Of a stretch of 64,000 bases of DNA, positions 55,703-63,769 are shown one piece after another. Position 1 is the stretch's first letter; every line of letters starts with the position of its first letter. The notes beneath the pieces are model-generated. The model was not told the origin of the DNA. It saw only the letters and a program-made list of their open reading frames with translations, and ran no database searches. Both the position numbers and the translations under genes were made by a program. The stretch is taken from contig NZ_WYET01000004.1 in NCBI RefSeq assembly GCF_013376415.1, forward strand, positions 620,001 to 684,000, written 5' to 3'. Source of the stretch: Flagellimonas chongwuensis. Its GTDB lineage: Bacteria > Bacteroidota > Bacteroidia > Flavobacteriales > Flavobacteriaceae.

Positions 55703-55896
55703 ACGATATAGGCAGGTATCCTGGCTTGTTCGATTTCTGCCGCCTTCTCATCCACTATATATGGTGGACAATGGCTTAATTGGCAAAAACATGCTATCCC
55801 AAAAATGGAATCGGACTTACAGTTGCGCGTCAGCTCGTGATTTACACACGATTCCCTTTTAATCCCGACAATGACTTGTCGGGAACCCCTATCGTT
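55702..55896 (-). ncRNA. Cobalamin (B12) riboswitch upstream of metE
   Basis: On the minus strand the leader contains the B12 box GCTGACGCGCAACTG, the segment AAGTCCGATTCC, and the 3' signature AGCCAGGATACCTGCC. The outer stem pairs about 55888-55896 with 55702-55712. Within it, CCCGACAAGTCATTGTCGGG forms a strong extra hairpin. The position, about 170 bases upstream of metE, fits B12-dependent repression of the B12-independent enzyme. Confidence 0.95.
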
Positions 55897-55916
55897 TTGA
55901 TAAAGAAATTAAGTAA

Positions 55917-55945
55917 AGAACTTATTTAGGTGTAAATGTATGCAA
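55917..55945 (-). promoter_or_regulatory. Putative promoter of the riboswitch-metE unit
   Basis: On the minus strand, TTG at 55943-55945, an 18-base spacer and TAAGTTCT at 55917-55924, near TAnnTTTG. Transcription would begin close to 55910, just before the outer stem of the riboswitch. Confidence 0.45.
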
Positions 55946-56012
55946 TATTATTTTCCTTTTATCTCTGTGTACATCTTCTTTATATGGTCAACCCATTGTA
56001 CCCATTAAGTAA

Positions 56013-56258
56013 TTATAATATTTGGATTTCTGTCCCATGCTTTTCCATAATCAAAATAACCATTTTGGAATCTACGTCGGAACCAACACTCTCTACACGG
56101 AGAATATTATCACAATCCTCCAAATCAAAATTGATCTCATAGCAAGGGAATTCCTCTTGGAGTTTATCCAAAAGGAATTCAGCTTGTTCAATGGATGATA
56201 CAGAGGTGGAAAACACCTCCACTGTTTTTGTAGATTGCTCGATAAAACTACTGTGCAT
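56013..56258 (-). CDS. Small protein with FDLEDCDNILRVE motif (copy B)
   Basis: An 81-residue protein. Residues 44-56 are FDLEDCDNILRVE, identical to the small protein at 43363-43581, with the codons mostly changed at synonymous positions. Ahead of it, VEVFSTSVSSIEQAEFLLDKLQEEFPCY suggests a helix and strand. The Cys residues lie in the shared block and just before it. It is the last gene of the 56-58.7 kb cluster, again with a DinB gene in the neighbourhood. Function unknown. Confidence 0.75.
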   Translation of the reverse strand: MHSSFIEQSTKTVEVFSTSVSSIEQAEFLLDKLQEEFPCYEINFDLEDCDNILRVESVGSDVDSKMVILIMEKHGTEIQIL

Positions 56259-56288
56259 AGCGTTTTTCTGTAAATTTTTGAAAGATTA

Positions 56289-56711
56289 TTAAAATTCAGG
56301 GTTGTAGTTGATCATCCAATGAACACCAAACTGATCTACGAAACTTCCGAAGTAATCTCCCCAAAATTGATCGGCCATGGGCATTTCTATATCACCATTT
56401 TGAGAAAGTCCATTGAACAAACGATCAGCTTCTTCTTTACTGTTGGGATGTAACGATAGGTAAACGTTGTTACCATTGTTCAGGGAATGGCCCATGGAAG
56501 GTAAAATATCCGACGCCATTAATGTGATGTCCTTGGAAATGGGTAGCGAGATATGCATGATACGGTCCTTTTCCTCCTCTGGCATTTTATCGCTGTCCGG
56601 GGCATCGCTCATTTTCATGACTGCTGTAAAATCTCCACCAAATACTGACTTGTAAAAATTAAAGGCTTCTTCGGCATTTCCGTTAAAATTTAAATAAGGA
56701 CTTAGTTTCAT
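56289..56711 (-). CDS. VOC-fold PhnB-like protein
   Basis: A 140-residue vicinal-oxygen-chelate-fold protein of the PhnB/3-demethylubiquinone type: LSPYLNFNGNAEEAFNFYKSVFGG at the start, then NGNNVYLSLHPNSKEEADRLF and WGDYFGSFVDQFGVHWMINY at the end. This family is widespread, structurally well defined, and mostly without assigned substrates. It lies about 35 bases downstream of the broken SRPBCC gene in the same direction. Confidence 0.88.
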   Translation of the reverse strand: MKLSPYLNFNGNAEEAFNFYKSVFGGDFTAVMKMSDAPDSDKMPEEEKDRIMHISLPISKDITLMASDILPSMGHSLNNGNNVYLSLHPNSKEEADRLFNGLSQNGDIEMPMADQFWGDYFGSFVDQFGVHWMINYNPEF

Positions 56712-56746
56712 TGTGTAAGGTTTTTAAATTAATGTGATATATGTGT

Positions 56747-57190
56747 TTATAATGACTTTTCTGCGAGTTCCTTTACTTTCTCCAGCGCTTTTGGCCAAGT
56801 TTCCTCGAAAAAGTTCTTGTACTCTTCGATTGTCTCCATTTCTATCCGTAATAGAGTTCCTTCATCGACCGACTCTAGCGTATAATCTTCTGTTGCTCCT
56901 GCCCATTGATTGGCCTCCTTACTTTCAAAGTTTTCAATACCTCCCTCAACAACTCCCAAATGTTCTATGGTCATTCGTTCATTGGGTATGTTCCGTTTGA
57001 TTCGACTTACCATGCCTCTCCCTTCGGGGCCGAGAAAAAGAACCTTGCTTCCTTCCTGTCAATCGGTTTCGGCGAAAGATCCTTCTGCAAAAACAGTTGT
57101 CCATTTTCGATAGGTGCTATCGTTCCAAAGTATTTGCCATACTTTTTTGGGTGTAGCCTTAATTGTTATTTTAAATTTCTGAAGTATCAT
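56747..57190 (-). pseudogene. SRPBCC/AHSA1-family protein interrupted by an in-frame TGA
   Basis: One continuous frame of 147 codons plus stop, from ATG 57190. The frame begins MILQKFKITIKATPKKVWQI (start of an AHSA1-type domain) and continues QEGSKVLFLGPEGRGMVSRI to KELAEKSL, but has TGA at codon 44 (57059-57061) after FAETD. Homologues of this family commonly have Trp (TGG) here, so a single G-to-A change would explain it. A shorter ORF from Met60 would lack the first strand and helix. Either a recent nonsense mutation or a sequencing error. Family role: START-like ligand binding or stress-related. Confidence 0.85.
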
Positions 57191-57212
57191 TATTTAATTG
57201 AATTTTAATGGG

Positions 57213-57629
57213 TTAACCATTCAAATTACAAAACAAATTGAACAAATGCCCATCCAAATCGGCAAAAACTCCAACGTAATAACCATTTTCGTCATAAAAC
57301 TTTTTGCTGTCCTTTCTAGGATCATATCTAATGCTCCCTCCTAACTTTTTTACGGTATCCAACCAATCGTGAATCTCTTCCTTCCCCTCTGCGGAAAGGG
57401 TAAACATAATTTCGTTGCCCTGGCTCAGATCGGCCATTTCTCCCTCGAGACTTGTCTTCAATTTTTCCTTCTCAAAAAAGTGAATCACAAAATCATCCTC
57501 GCCAAACAGAAAACTTACCAAATCATTTGTAGGCATTCCATTTTGCTTAATTCCCAATGCCAGATAAAATTCCTGTGTCCGTTCCACATTTTCTACGCCA
57601 AGGTTTGCCCAGATTTTTTTAGGTATCAT
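57213..57629 (-). CDS. VOC-family (glyoxalase-like) protein
   Basis: A 138-residue protein of the glyoxalase/bleomycin resistance/dioxygenase fold (WANLGVENVERTQEFYLALG at the start, then FGEDDFVIHFFEK and a late DLDGHLFNLF). The late region carries the metal-binding residue expected at the fold's second site. Substrate unknown. It overlaps the DinB gene by 4 bases (ATGA type) and precedes the broken SRPBCC gene by 22 bases, so it belongs to the same operon. Confidence 0.88.
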   Translation of the reverse strand: MIPKKIWANLGVENVERTQEFYLALGIKQNGMPTNDLVSFLFGEDDFVIHFFEKEKLKTSLEGEMADLSQGNEIMFTLSAEGKEEIHDWLDTVKKLGGSIRYDPRKDSKKFYDENGYYVGVFADLDGHLFNLFCNLNG

Positions 57630-58132
57630 GCTGTAATGTATTTAATGATTTGTTCCAGTTGATGGATATGGCGCTGTGTATGTACGGTATTGAAACCTAT
57701 CCATTCCAGGCGGGTGAACGGACCGTATTCAGGGATTTCAAAATCCAAACATGTTTTTGAGAGGTCCATATCCTTGCAGTTTTGGTTCACCCATTCAATT
57801 TTCTTCTTCAAACTGGTCAGGAGGTCTTTCTTGTCAATTTGTCCATCGGTTGGTTCCACGGCTTTGGGTGAGTCCATTTTTATATCAAAGTTTAAAAACA
57901 GTTCGCGTATTTCTTTCATTTTTTGATCAGGGGCACGCTTGGTCTCCTCGGTAGTTCCCATCAAAATATTGGATACATTATAAGATTTATCCAAATGATC
58001 ACCGATCTGTCCCGCTGTCCAGCTTCCATTTGCAGGTCTTGAATTGAGTTGCTCATTGGTCAATGAGGAAAGCAATCCTACAAGTTTTGATGTTGTTGTA
58101 TCATATTCTTTTAAAACTACTCTGTCATCCAT
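57626..58132 (-). CDS. DinB-family protein (second)
   Basis: A 168-residue DinB/YfiT-superfamily protein: VGLLSSLTNEQLNSRPANGSWTAGQIGDHLDKS and a late THxQRHIHQLEQI region, with the three metal-binding His residues of the family (in DHLDKS and HTQRHIHQ). It is a different subgroup from the DinB gene at 42.9 kb. It is co-transcribed with a RibD-like gene upstream (4 bases apart) and a VOC gene that overlaps it. Confidence 0.88.
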   Translation of the reverse strand: MDDRVVLKEYDTTTSKLVGLLSSLTNEQLNSRPANGSWTAGQIGDHLDKSYNVSNILMGTTEETKRAPDQKMKEIRELFLNFDIKMDSPKAVEPTDGQIDKKDLLTSLKKKIEWVNQNCKDMDLSKTCLDFEIPEYGPFTRLEWIGFNTVHTQRHIHQLEQIIKYITA

Positions 58133-58136
58133 TTTA

Positions 58137-58667
58137 TTAAGGTTTATAGGTTAGTAGTATATTGCCACATGCAAAAGGTTTGGTTTCAACCAAAGTGAGT
58201 GTATAACCTTTCTTGGTTTGGAACAATGGAGTTCCTTCACCAAGTGCTACTGGATTTACAATAAGTCTATACTCATCTATCAGGTTATGCTCCATAAACG
58301 ATGAAGCCAAATCGGCTCCTGCAAATAGTACCATATTCTTTCCCTGTTTATTTTTTTCCTTTGTAATTTCTTCCACGAGATTATTCTTCAATATTCTTGC
58401 ATTCATCTTAGCCTCTTGCAATGTAGTGGAGCAAACTATTTTAGGGGTTTGATTCATAATATCGGCAAATTCACCTTCTTGCCCGGGCCAATAATCAAGC
58501 ATTAATTCATACGATTTTCTACCATAAATAAAAGTATCCACAGTTTTTAAAAACTCCATCATATAGGCCTGCATCTCATCGTTCCAAAAGTGCCAATCAA
58601 TATTGTTGTTCACACCTTCAATATAACCATCAAGGGACATTAACATTGATAATACAACTTGCCTCAT
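58137..58667 (-). CDS. RibD-C/dihydrofolate reductase-like protein
   Basis: A 176-residue protein of the dihydrofolate reductase-like superfamily (RibD C-terminal domain): VVLSMLMSLDGYIEG, TFIYGRKSYELMLDYWPGQEG, VLFAGADLASSFMEHNLIDEY and the terminal GEGTPLFQT. It would use NADPH on an unknown substrate. First gene of the operon running to 56.0 kb; the DinB gene starts 4 bases later. Divergent from the GlxA-type regulator at 58.8 kb, which may control it. Confidence 0.9.
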   Translation of the reverse strand: MRQVVLSMLMSLDGYIEGVNNNIDWHFWNDEMQAYMMEFLKTVDTFIYGRKSYELMLDYWPGQEGEFADIMNQTPKIVCSTTLQEAKMNARILKNNLVEEITKEKNKQGKNMVLFAGADLASSFMEHNLIDEYRLIVNPVALGEGTPLFQTKKGYTLTLVETKPFACGNILLTYKP

Positions 58668-58817
58668 CGCTTTATTTTTTATCTAATATTCAACAGGTTA
58701 CCAAAGATACAGGTACCAATCCGTACTTTAGAGGTACATTTACGTCAATATCACGGGTTGATTACGACAAGATGTTGATCTACCTTTGAGTCAACCACAA
58801 TCCATTGATTTTGTAAT

Positions 58818-59792
58818 ATGAAACATATTTCGATACTTGTTCCCGAAGGCGATTCCAGCCTGAGCAATTTAGAGGCCACCTTTAAAATGTTCAATATGAC
58901 CAATGATGCCTTGAAAAAAGCTGGTAAAGCTCCATTGTTCTCTACACATCTTGTGGGCACCCATAACAAAGCAAGGTTGAGTAATGGAATGTTCAGCATT
59001 ATACCCAATACCACAATTGATGAGGTAGACAAAACGGATTTGATCATAATCCCTGCCATACATGGCGATTACAAGGAGGTGGTTGCCAAAAACGGGGCAT
59101 TTATACCTTGGATCAAACAACAGTATGGTAATGGTGCCGAGGTCGCCAGTTTGTGCATTGGTGCGTTTATATTGGCCGGCACCGGTTTGCTGGATGGACG
59201 GGATTGTGCTACCCATTGGCTGGCTGCAAGTGAATTTAGGGCCATGTATCCAGAAGTTAACCTGATCGATGACAAAATCATTACCGACTCAAATGGATTG
59301 TATACCAGTGGAGGAGCCTATTCATCTTTAAACCTGAATCTTTATTTGGTCGAAAAATTTGCTGGCCGAGAAATGGCCGTCTTATCATCAAAAATTTTTG
59401 AGATTGATATCAGCCGTGCCAGCCAATCGCCCTTTATTATTTTTAAAGGTCAAAAATCCCACAACGATAAAGAAGTTTTGAAAGCCCAAGAGTTTATAGA
59501 AAAAAATTACTTGGATAAGATTACCGTGGATGAACTTTCCGAAAAAGTTGCCGTGAGTCGACGCACTTTTGAGAGACGTTTTAAAAAAGCAACTTCGAAC
59601 ACGGTCATCGAATACTTGCAACGGGTTAAGGTAGAGGCCGCAAAAAAGGAGCTGGAAAAAGGAAGAAAAACCGTCAATGAAGTTATGTATGATGTGGGAT
59701 ACAATGACCCAAAGGCCTTTAGGGATGTTTTTAAGAAACATACTAGGGTCACTCCTCTGGAATACTTGAACAAATACAGTAGAGTCAATTGA
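58818..59792 (+). CDS. GlxA-family AraC-type transcriptional regulator (DJ-1/PfpI domain)
   Basis: A 324-residue regulator with an N-terminal DJ-1/PfpI-like domain (about 1-195; nucleophile-elbow Cys in EVASLCIGAF) and a C-terminal AraC helix-turn-helix pair (about 215-320: LSEKVAVSRRTFERRFKKAT, VNEVMYDVGYNDPKAFRDVFKK). The N-terminal domain probably senses a small molecule. It is divergent from the RibD-like/DinB/VOC operon across a 150-base gap, which makes that operon the likely target. Confidence 0.93.
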   Translation: MKHISILVPEGDSSLSNLEATFKMFNMTNDALKKAGKAPLFSTHLVGTHNKARLSNGMFSIIPNTTIDEVDKTDLIIIPAIHGDYKEVVAKNGAFIPWIKQQYGNGAEVASLCIGAFILAGTGLLDGRDCATHWLAASEFRAMYPEVNLIDDKIITDSNGLYTSGGAYSSLNLNLYLVEKFAGREMAVLSSKIFEIDISRASQSPFIIFKGQKSHNDKEVLKAQEFIEKNYLDKITVDELSEKVAVSRRTFERRFKKATSNTVIEYLQRVKVEAAKKELEKGRKTVNEVMYDVGYNDPKAFRDVFKKHTRVTPLEYLNKYSRVN

Positions 59793-59942
59793 AGTAGTTA
59801 TGAAACTCCATCAGGGCAGCGGTTGAATCTTGCTCATAACCACTAAAATATTGACCCTATCGAAAATATCTTCCAGTATACCCTATTTTTTCGATACCTT
59901 TTATTCAAACCCACTTTTGTAAAGAATAGAGAACACTTTGAT

Positions 59943-60425
59943 ATGCAACTTCCCTCTCATACCAGATACAGGCCAACTGCACCTTTGTTGATATGGGATG
60001 GACAATGTGGTTTTTGTAAATATTGGGTGATTTGGCTTAAGCAATTAACAGGAAAATCGGTCCTGTATACCCCTTACCAACAAATTCATCAAGCCATCGA
60101 AGAGATTCCAAAAAATGCGTTCAAAAAGGCTGTACGTCTCATAGATACAAATGGTAAAATTTATAGCGGTGCGGGTGCGGCATATAAAATCTTGGAAAAA
60201 ACCTCAACATGGAGCTTTCTTATTTCGTGGTACAAAAACAACTTCTTGATTAGGGATTTCAGTGATTTTTTTTATCGATTCGTTTCAAATCACCGTTCTG
60301 CCCTGCTAACGATCACTAAATTACTATTTGGTAAAAACCCAACAAGACTCCAACATTTTTGGATAATTTATCTGGTGTTGTTCCTATTTGCGATTATCTT
60401 AATCGTTAAGCTATTACCATCCTAG
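59943..60425 (+). CDS. DCC-family thiol-disulfide oxidoreductase-like membrane protein
   Basis: A 160-residue protein with the DCC motif: WDGQCGFC at residues 18-25 (Asp19, Cys22, Cys25), the hallmark of DUF393 proteins with a thioredoxin-like fold. A C-terminal membrane helix (IIYLVLFLFAIILIVKLL) anchors it. Probably reduces or oxidises disulfides, but no substrate is known. It stands 150 bases after the GlxA gene without clear operon structure. Confidence 0.88.
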   Translation: MQLPSHTRYRPTAPLLIWDGQCGFCKYWVIWLKQLTGKSVLYTPYQQIHQAIEEIPKNAFKKAVRLIDTNGKIYSGAGAAYKILEKTSTWSFLISWYKNNFLIRDFSDFFYRFVSNHRSALLTITKLLFGKNPTRLQHFWIIYLVLFLFAIILIVKLLPS

Positions 60426-60619
60426 CCTCATTCCTTTTGCAGTGAACCTTTTAAAGCCAATCCGATTTGATGTGATTGGGACAATTTTCGTTTCAATTAG
60501 AGCAAAGTTTTCTATTGATCACTCCTAATTTTTAAGAAACCATAAGGGTTGTCACCGATTTAAAACACTATAAATCAAAAAGTAACACTGACAGCATATT
60601 CATTTAAAAAAAGAGAAGC

Positions 60620-60826
60620 ATGGAAAAAAAAGGTGAAAAAACAAACTGGAAAGCAAAGGATAGTGCCCCTATGCCAACCAAAGGCAGAAAAGGTGCCAAT
60701 TTTAGAAACAGAACTACAAACAGCCAAAGAAACAGGTTTCCTTGGGTAATGATTATTTCAGTTTTGATCATATTGGGAGTCATTGCCTTTATTCTGCTAT
60801 TTGTCGGAGGCGTAGCTTCAAATTAG
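60620..60826 (+). CDS. Small single-pass membrane protein
   Basis: A 68-residue protein. A basic, Asn/Lys/Arg-rich cytoplasmic N-terminal part (about 1-42) is followed by one hydrophobic helix (VMIISVLIILGVIAFILLFVGG, roughly residues 43-64). The gene has an ATG with AGAAGC just before it. No family recognised; it could be a membrane-associated regulator or a component of a stress response. Real coding is likely from its composition. Confidence 0.65.
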   Translation: MEKKGEKTNWKAKDSAPMPTKGRKGANFRNRTTNSQRNRFPWVMIISVLIILGVIAFILLFVGGVASN

Positions 60827-60995
60827 GGAGCAGCGGAATGTCCACATTATCTATCAAGCGTTTTTTTTTACAGTCTTAGTTTTAATAGAAAGGATATAAC
60901 AAAAACTATTGCCATTTGATAACAATAGGATTTTCAATTCAATACAATTCTTTAATTTTAGAATTTTTAATCCATATTATCTAAATCAGCTAGTA

Positions 60996-62654
60996 ATGGA
61001 ACCTCGCATTACAAACTGTTTCTGGACATTGTTGTTTTGGCTTGTTTTTAGCTTCAGTATCTTTTCCCAAGACAAACCAAACCAGCAACAAACAAGTCCC
61101 GAGACAAAAATAATCGATAGCATAGCCCAACAGGGGTATGATTTATGGATAAGAGACCCCGCGGAGTCAGTGAAGTTGGGCCAGCAAGCCTATGCATTGG
61201 CTGATGAAATAAAGTATTCCAAGGGTGCCGCTTTCGCCAAAAGGGTGTCAGGAGTAGGACATTGGACCCTCGGTGAGTCAAAAAATGCTCTCTTTGACCT
61301 GTATGAAGGACTGGAACTGTATGAAGCTTTAAAAGACCTTGAGGGGGCCTCCAACATAAAATTAAATATAGGCATGGTTTATGCCGATATCGATGAAGAT
61401 TCGTTAGCCCTTAAAAATTACCGCGAAGCCATCAATGGATTTAGTCAGCTAAATTTGGAAAACAGGGTTGCCACTGCGTATACCAAGCTGGGGACTCTAC
61501 AAATGGAAACCGGACGGTTGGACAAAGCCCATACCAATATCAGCAATGCACTTAATATTCATACCAAAAACAATTTTCAATATGGTATGGCAGAGGCTCA
61601 CAATCGGTTGGGCCGTGTATATTTGGAACAGGGCGACCTCGAACAGGCCAATTACCATCTTAGGCAATCGTTGACTCTTGGGCGAAGAATAGACGATAAA
61701 GATGGTATGGTGAGCAACCTGCTTCAATTTGGCAGAATGTTTACCATGGAAAAAGAATATGAGTTGGCCGACATGCATTTTAAGCTAGCACTGAGCAGGG
61801 CCAATGAAATGAACCTGAAAAATTATCAATTGTCAATTTTAAAAAATTTAGCCGATCTTAAAAGACAGATCCAACAAAACGACTCGGCCCTTTACTATTT
61901 TTCCCGATATGTAGATTTAAAGGATTCTCTCTTTACTATTAAAAAATCCCATCAAATTGCCGGTTTAGAATTCAGGAACGAACTAGAGCAAAAAACAAAC
62001 GAACTGGAACAGCTTTCCAAAAGGCAGCAATTGAGCAAAACCATACAATGGATACTGATCGGCGGTATTTGGATTATTGCCCTATTATCTTTCTTCCTTA
62101 TCAAAAGCATGAGGCAACGTTCAAAAAACCAAAAGCATTTGCTGAAACAACAAAACATTATTGCCCAAAAAGAACTGGAAAACCAACAGCTCAAAGGTAT
62201 GGACCTTGAGGGTGAATTGAATGCCAAAAACCGAGAACTCACTTCATATGCCATGAACTTTGTTCAAAAAAATCAGTTATTGGATGAGTTCCAGAACAAA
62301 ATACAAGAGGCAAAAAAAGCAACTACATTAAATCAGGTCAGCAAAATTATGACCGATATGGAAAGAACCATAAAAATAAACCAAGGCAAGGAAAAGGATT
62401 GGGAAGACTTTAAACAACATTTTGAAAATGTACATCCTGAATTTTTCACCAATTTAAAGCAACAATTCCCTGGTTTAAGTGCGAATGACTTAAAAGTTGC
62501 CGCACTGACCAGGCTCAATTTATCCATTAAAGAGGCTTCCAATATCCTCGGGATCTCCCCGGAGAGTACAAAAACAGCTCGCTACAGACTCAGAAAGAAG
62601 TTGAACCTGCCTCCGGAAAAGGATCTTTTTGATTTTTTGTTGAATTTTAAATAA
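60996..62654 (+). CDS. TPR sensor with membrane helix and LuxR-type HTH
   Basis: A 552-residue protein starting at MEPRITNCFW (signal-like hydrophobic N-terminus); the frame back to 60909 starts only with TTG. A periplasmic part with about six tetratricopeptide repeats (for example NRLGRVYLEQGDLEQANYHL), one membrane helix (TIQWILIGGIWIIALLSFFLI), a cytoplasmic coiled coil, and a C-terminal LuxR-type helix-turn-helix (LSANDLKVAALTRLNLSIKE to YRLRKKLNLPP). The HTH end resembles that of the 38185-40947 regulator, so the two share an output module. Probably a membrane-bound one-component regulator. Confidence 0.85.
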   Translation: MEPRITNCFWTLLFWLVFSFSIFSQDKPNQQQTSPETKIIDSIAQQGYDLWIRDPAESVKLGQQAYALADEIKYSKGAAFAKRVSGVGHWTLGESKNALFDLYEGLELYEALKDLEGASNIKLNIGMVYADIDEDSLALKNYREAINGFSQLNLENRVATAYTKLGTLQMETGRLDKAHTNISNALNIHTKNNFQYGMAEAHNRLGRVYLEQGDLEQANYHLRQSLTLGRRIDDKDGMVSNLLQFGRMFTMEKEYELADMHFKLALSRANEMNLKNYQLSILKNLADLKRQIQQNDSALYYFSRYVDLKDSLFTIKKSHQIAGLEFRNELEQKTNELEQLSKRQQLSKTIQWILIGGIWIIALLSFFLIKSMRQRSKNQKHLLKQQNIIAQKELENQQLKGMDLEGELNAKNRELTSYAMNFVQKNQLLDEFQNKIQEAKKATTLNQVSKIMTDMERTIKINQGKEKDWEDFKQHFENVHPEFFTNLKQQFPGLSANDLKVAALTRLNLSIKEASNILGISPESTKTARYRLRKKLNLPPEKDLFDFLLNFK

Positions 62655-62784
62655 AAAATAATTTTTTGGTTTTCAACACTTTACAATATTAGGAATACAT
62701 TTTGTCTACCTAATGTCTACCTGATAGGCGATCAAGTCTACTTCTTATTCTTACGCTGTACACTCCATATACCTCCCTCTTTTT

Positions 62785-62813
62785 TTTGATTTAAAATTGT
62801 CACGCTAGGTTTG
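62785..62813 (+). promoter_or_regulatory. Bacteroidota-type promoter before the 35-codon ORF
   Basis: TTTG at 62785-62788, a 17-base spacer, and TAGGTTTG at 62806-62813, a perfect TAnnTTTG. Transcription would start near 62820, about 54 bases before the ATG of the 35-codon ORF, giving one transcript for that ORF, the sterol-desaturase-type gene and the DUF2807 gene. Confidence 0.6.
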
Positions 62814-62873
62814 CGCTCTCAAAATCAGCGGGATACACCCGTGTTTATTCATCATTTCAAAAATCAATTAAAA

Positions 62874-62981
62874 ATGAAACGACAATTATTTATTGAGGCC
62901 TATCAATCCAACGAAGGATTATGGGCCATTAAGAAGAGAAGGAAAATGGAGTTCAACGCTAAGTTTAAATCTAAAATTTAA
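62874..62981 (+). CDS. 35-residue basic small ORF upstream of the sterol-desaturase-family gene
   Basis: ATG-started ORF whose peptide begins MKRQLFIEAYQSNEG and ends FNAKFKSKI, with 10 Lys/Arg and a cluster KKRRK. It ends 5 bases before the next ATG (62987), so translational coupling is likely. It follows a good promoter. Could be a small protein or a leader peptide; no family recognised. Part of the 332-base gap before the desaturase gene. Confidence 0.45.
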   Translation: MKRQLFIEAYQSNEGLWAIKKRRKMEFNAKFKSKI

Positions 62982-62986
62982 CAATC

Positions 62987-63766
62987 ATGGAGACACTACA
63001 AAATTTACCCACACCGTTAGAAATTTTATTGGATCCTATCTCCTTGGTTGTCCTGGGGATTTATGCGAGCTTAATGATTTGGGAGGCGTTGTTTCCTGCC
63101 AGGGAACTACCAAAGGTCAAGAATTGGAAAACGAGAGGACTGCTCACCTTCACAGTATTTTTTTACCTGTCCAGTTATTTACCTCTAATTTGGGACGGTT
63201 ATATATCCAAATACCAACTTTTTGATTTGTCCTTCTTGGGAGATCTAGGAGGTGCGGTAGTAGGTGTACTTATTTATGAATTTGGTCTGTTTCTTTGGCA
63301 TTACAGCCTTCATAAAAGCGATTTTCTATGGAAAGTTTTCCATCAAATGCACCATAGTGCAGAACGTATAGATACGTACGGTGCCTTTTACTTTAGCCCA
63401 ATGGACATGGCAGGTTTTACACTTTTAGGAAGTCTTTGCCTAGTTGGAATTACTGGCTTTACTCCTGGAGCATCAACCATTATCTTGTTGACAACCGTGT
63501 TTTTGGGCATTTTTCAGCACAGTAATATTGTTACCCCGCAATGGTTGGGATATCTCATCCAACGACCTGAAAGTCACACCGTACACCATGCCAAGGGTAT
63601 ACATGCGTACAATTATTCCGACCTGCCCATTTTCGATATCATCTTTGGTACTTTCAACAACCCCAAGGGTTATTCACATGAAACTGGATTCTATGATGGA
63701 GCTTCAAAAAGAATTAAGGAAATGCTTTTTTTCAAGGATATAAGCAAGGAAAATCAATCAAAATAG
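62987..63766 (+). CDS. Sterol desaturase / fatty acid hydroxylase family membrane protein
   Basis: A 259-residue integral membrane di-iron hydroxylase. The His boxes HYSLH, HQMHH and HTVHH are present with the family spacing, between membrane helices (LVVLGIYASLMIWEAL, VFFYLSSYLPLIW and so on). It oxygenates or desaturates a lipid; the family also includes carotenoid and sphingolipid hydroxylases. Substrate unknown. It starts 5 bases after the 35-codon ORF and lies 3 bases before the DUF2807 lipoprotein gene. Confidence 0.9.
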   Translation: METLQNLPTPLEILLDPISLVVLGIYASLMIWEALFPARELPKVKNWKTRGLLTFTVFFYLSSYLPLIWDGYISKYQLFDLSFLGDLGGAVVGVLIYEFGLFLWHYSLHKSDFLWKVFHQMHHSAERIDTYGAFYFSPMDMAGFTLLGSLCLVGITGFTPGASTIILLTTVFLGIFQHSNIVTPQWLGYLIQRPESHTVHHAKGIHAYNYSDLPIFDIIFGTFNNPKGYSHETGFYDGASKRIKEMLFFKDISKENQSK

Positions 63767-63769
63767 AAA

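Noticed and set aside
57059..57061. In-frame TGA in the SRPBCC gene as selenocysteine or a recoded codon.
   Set aside because: No selenocysteine insertion element is visible after the TGA and the position is commonly Trp in this family, so a point mutation or sequencing error is simpler.
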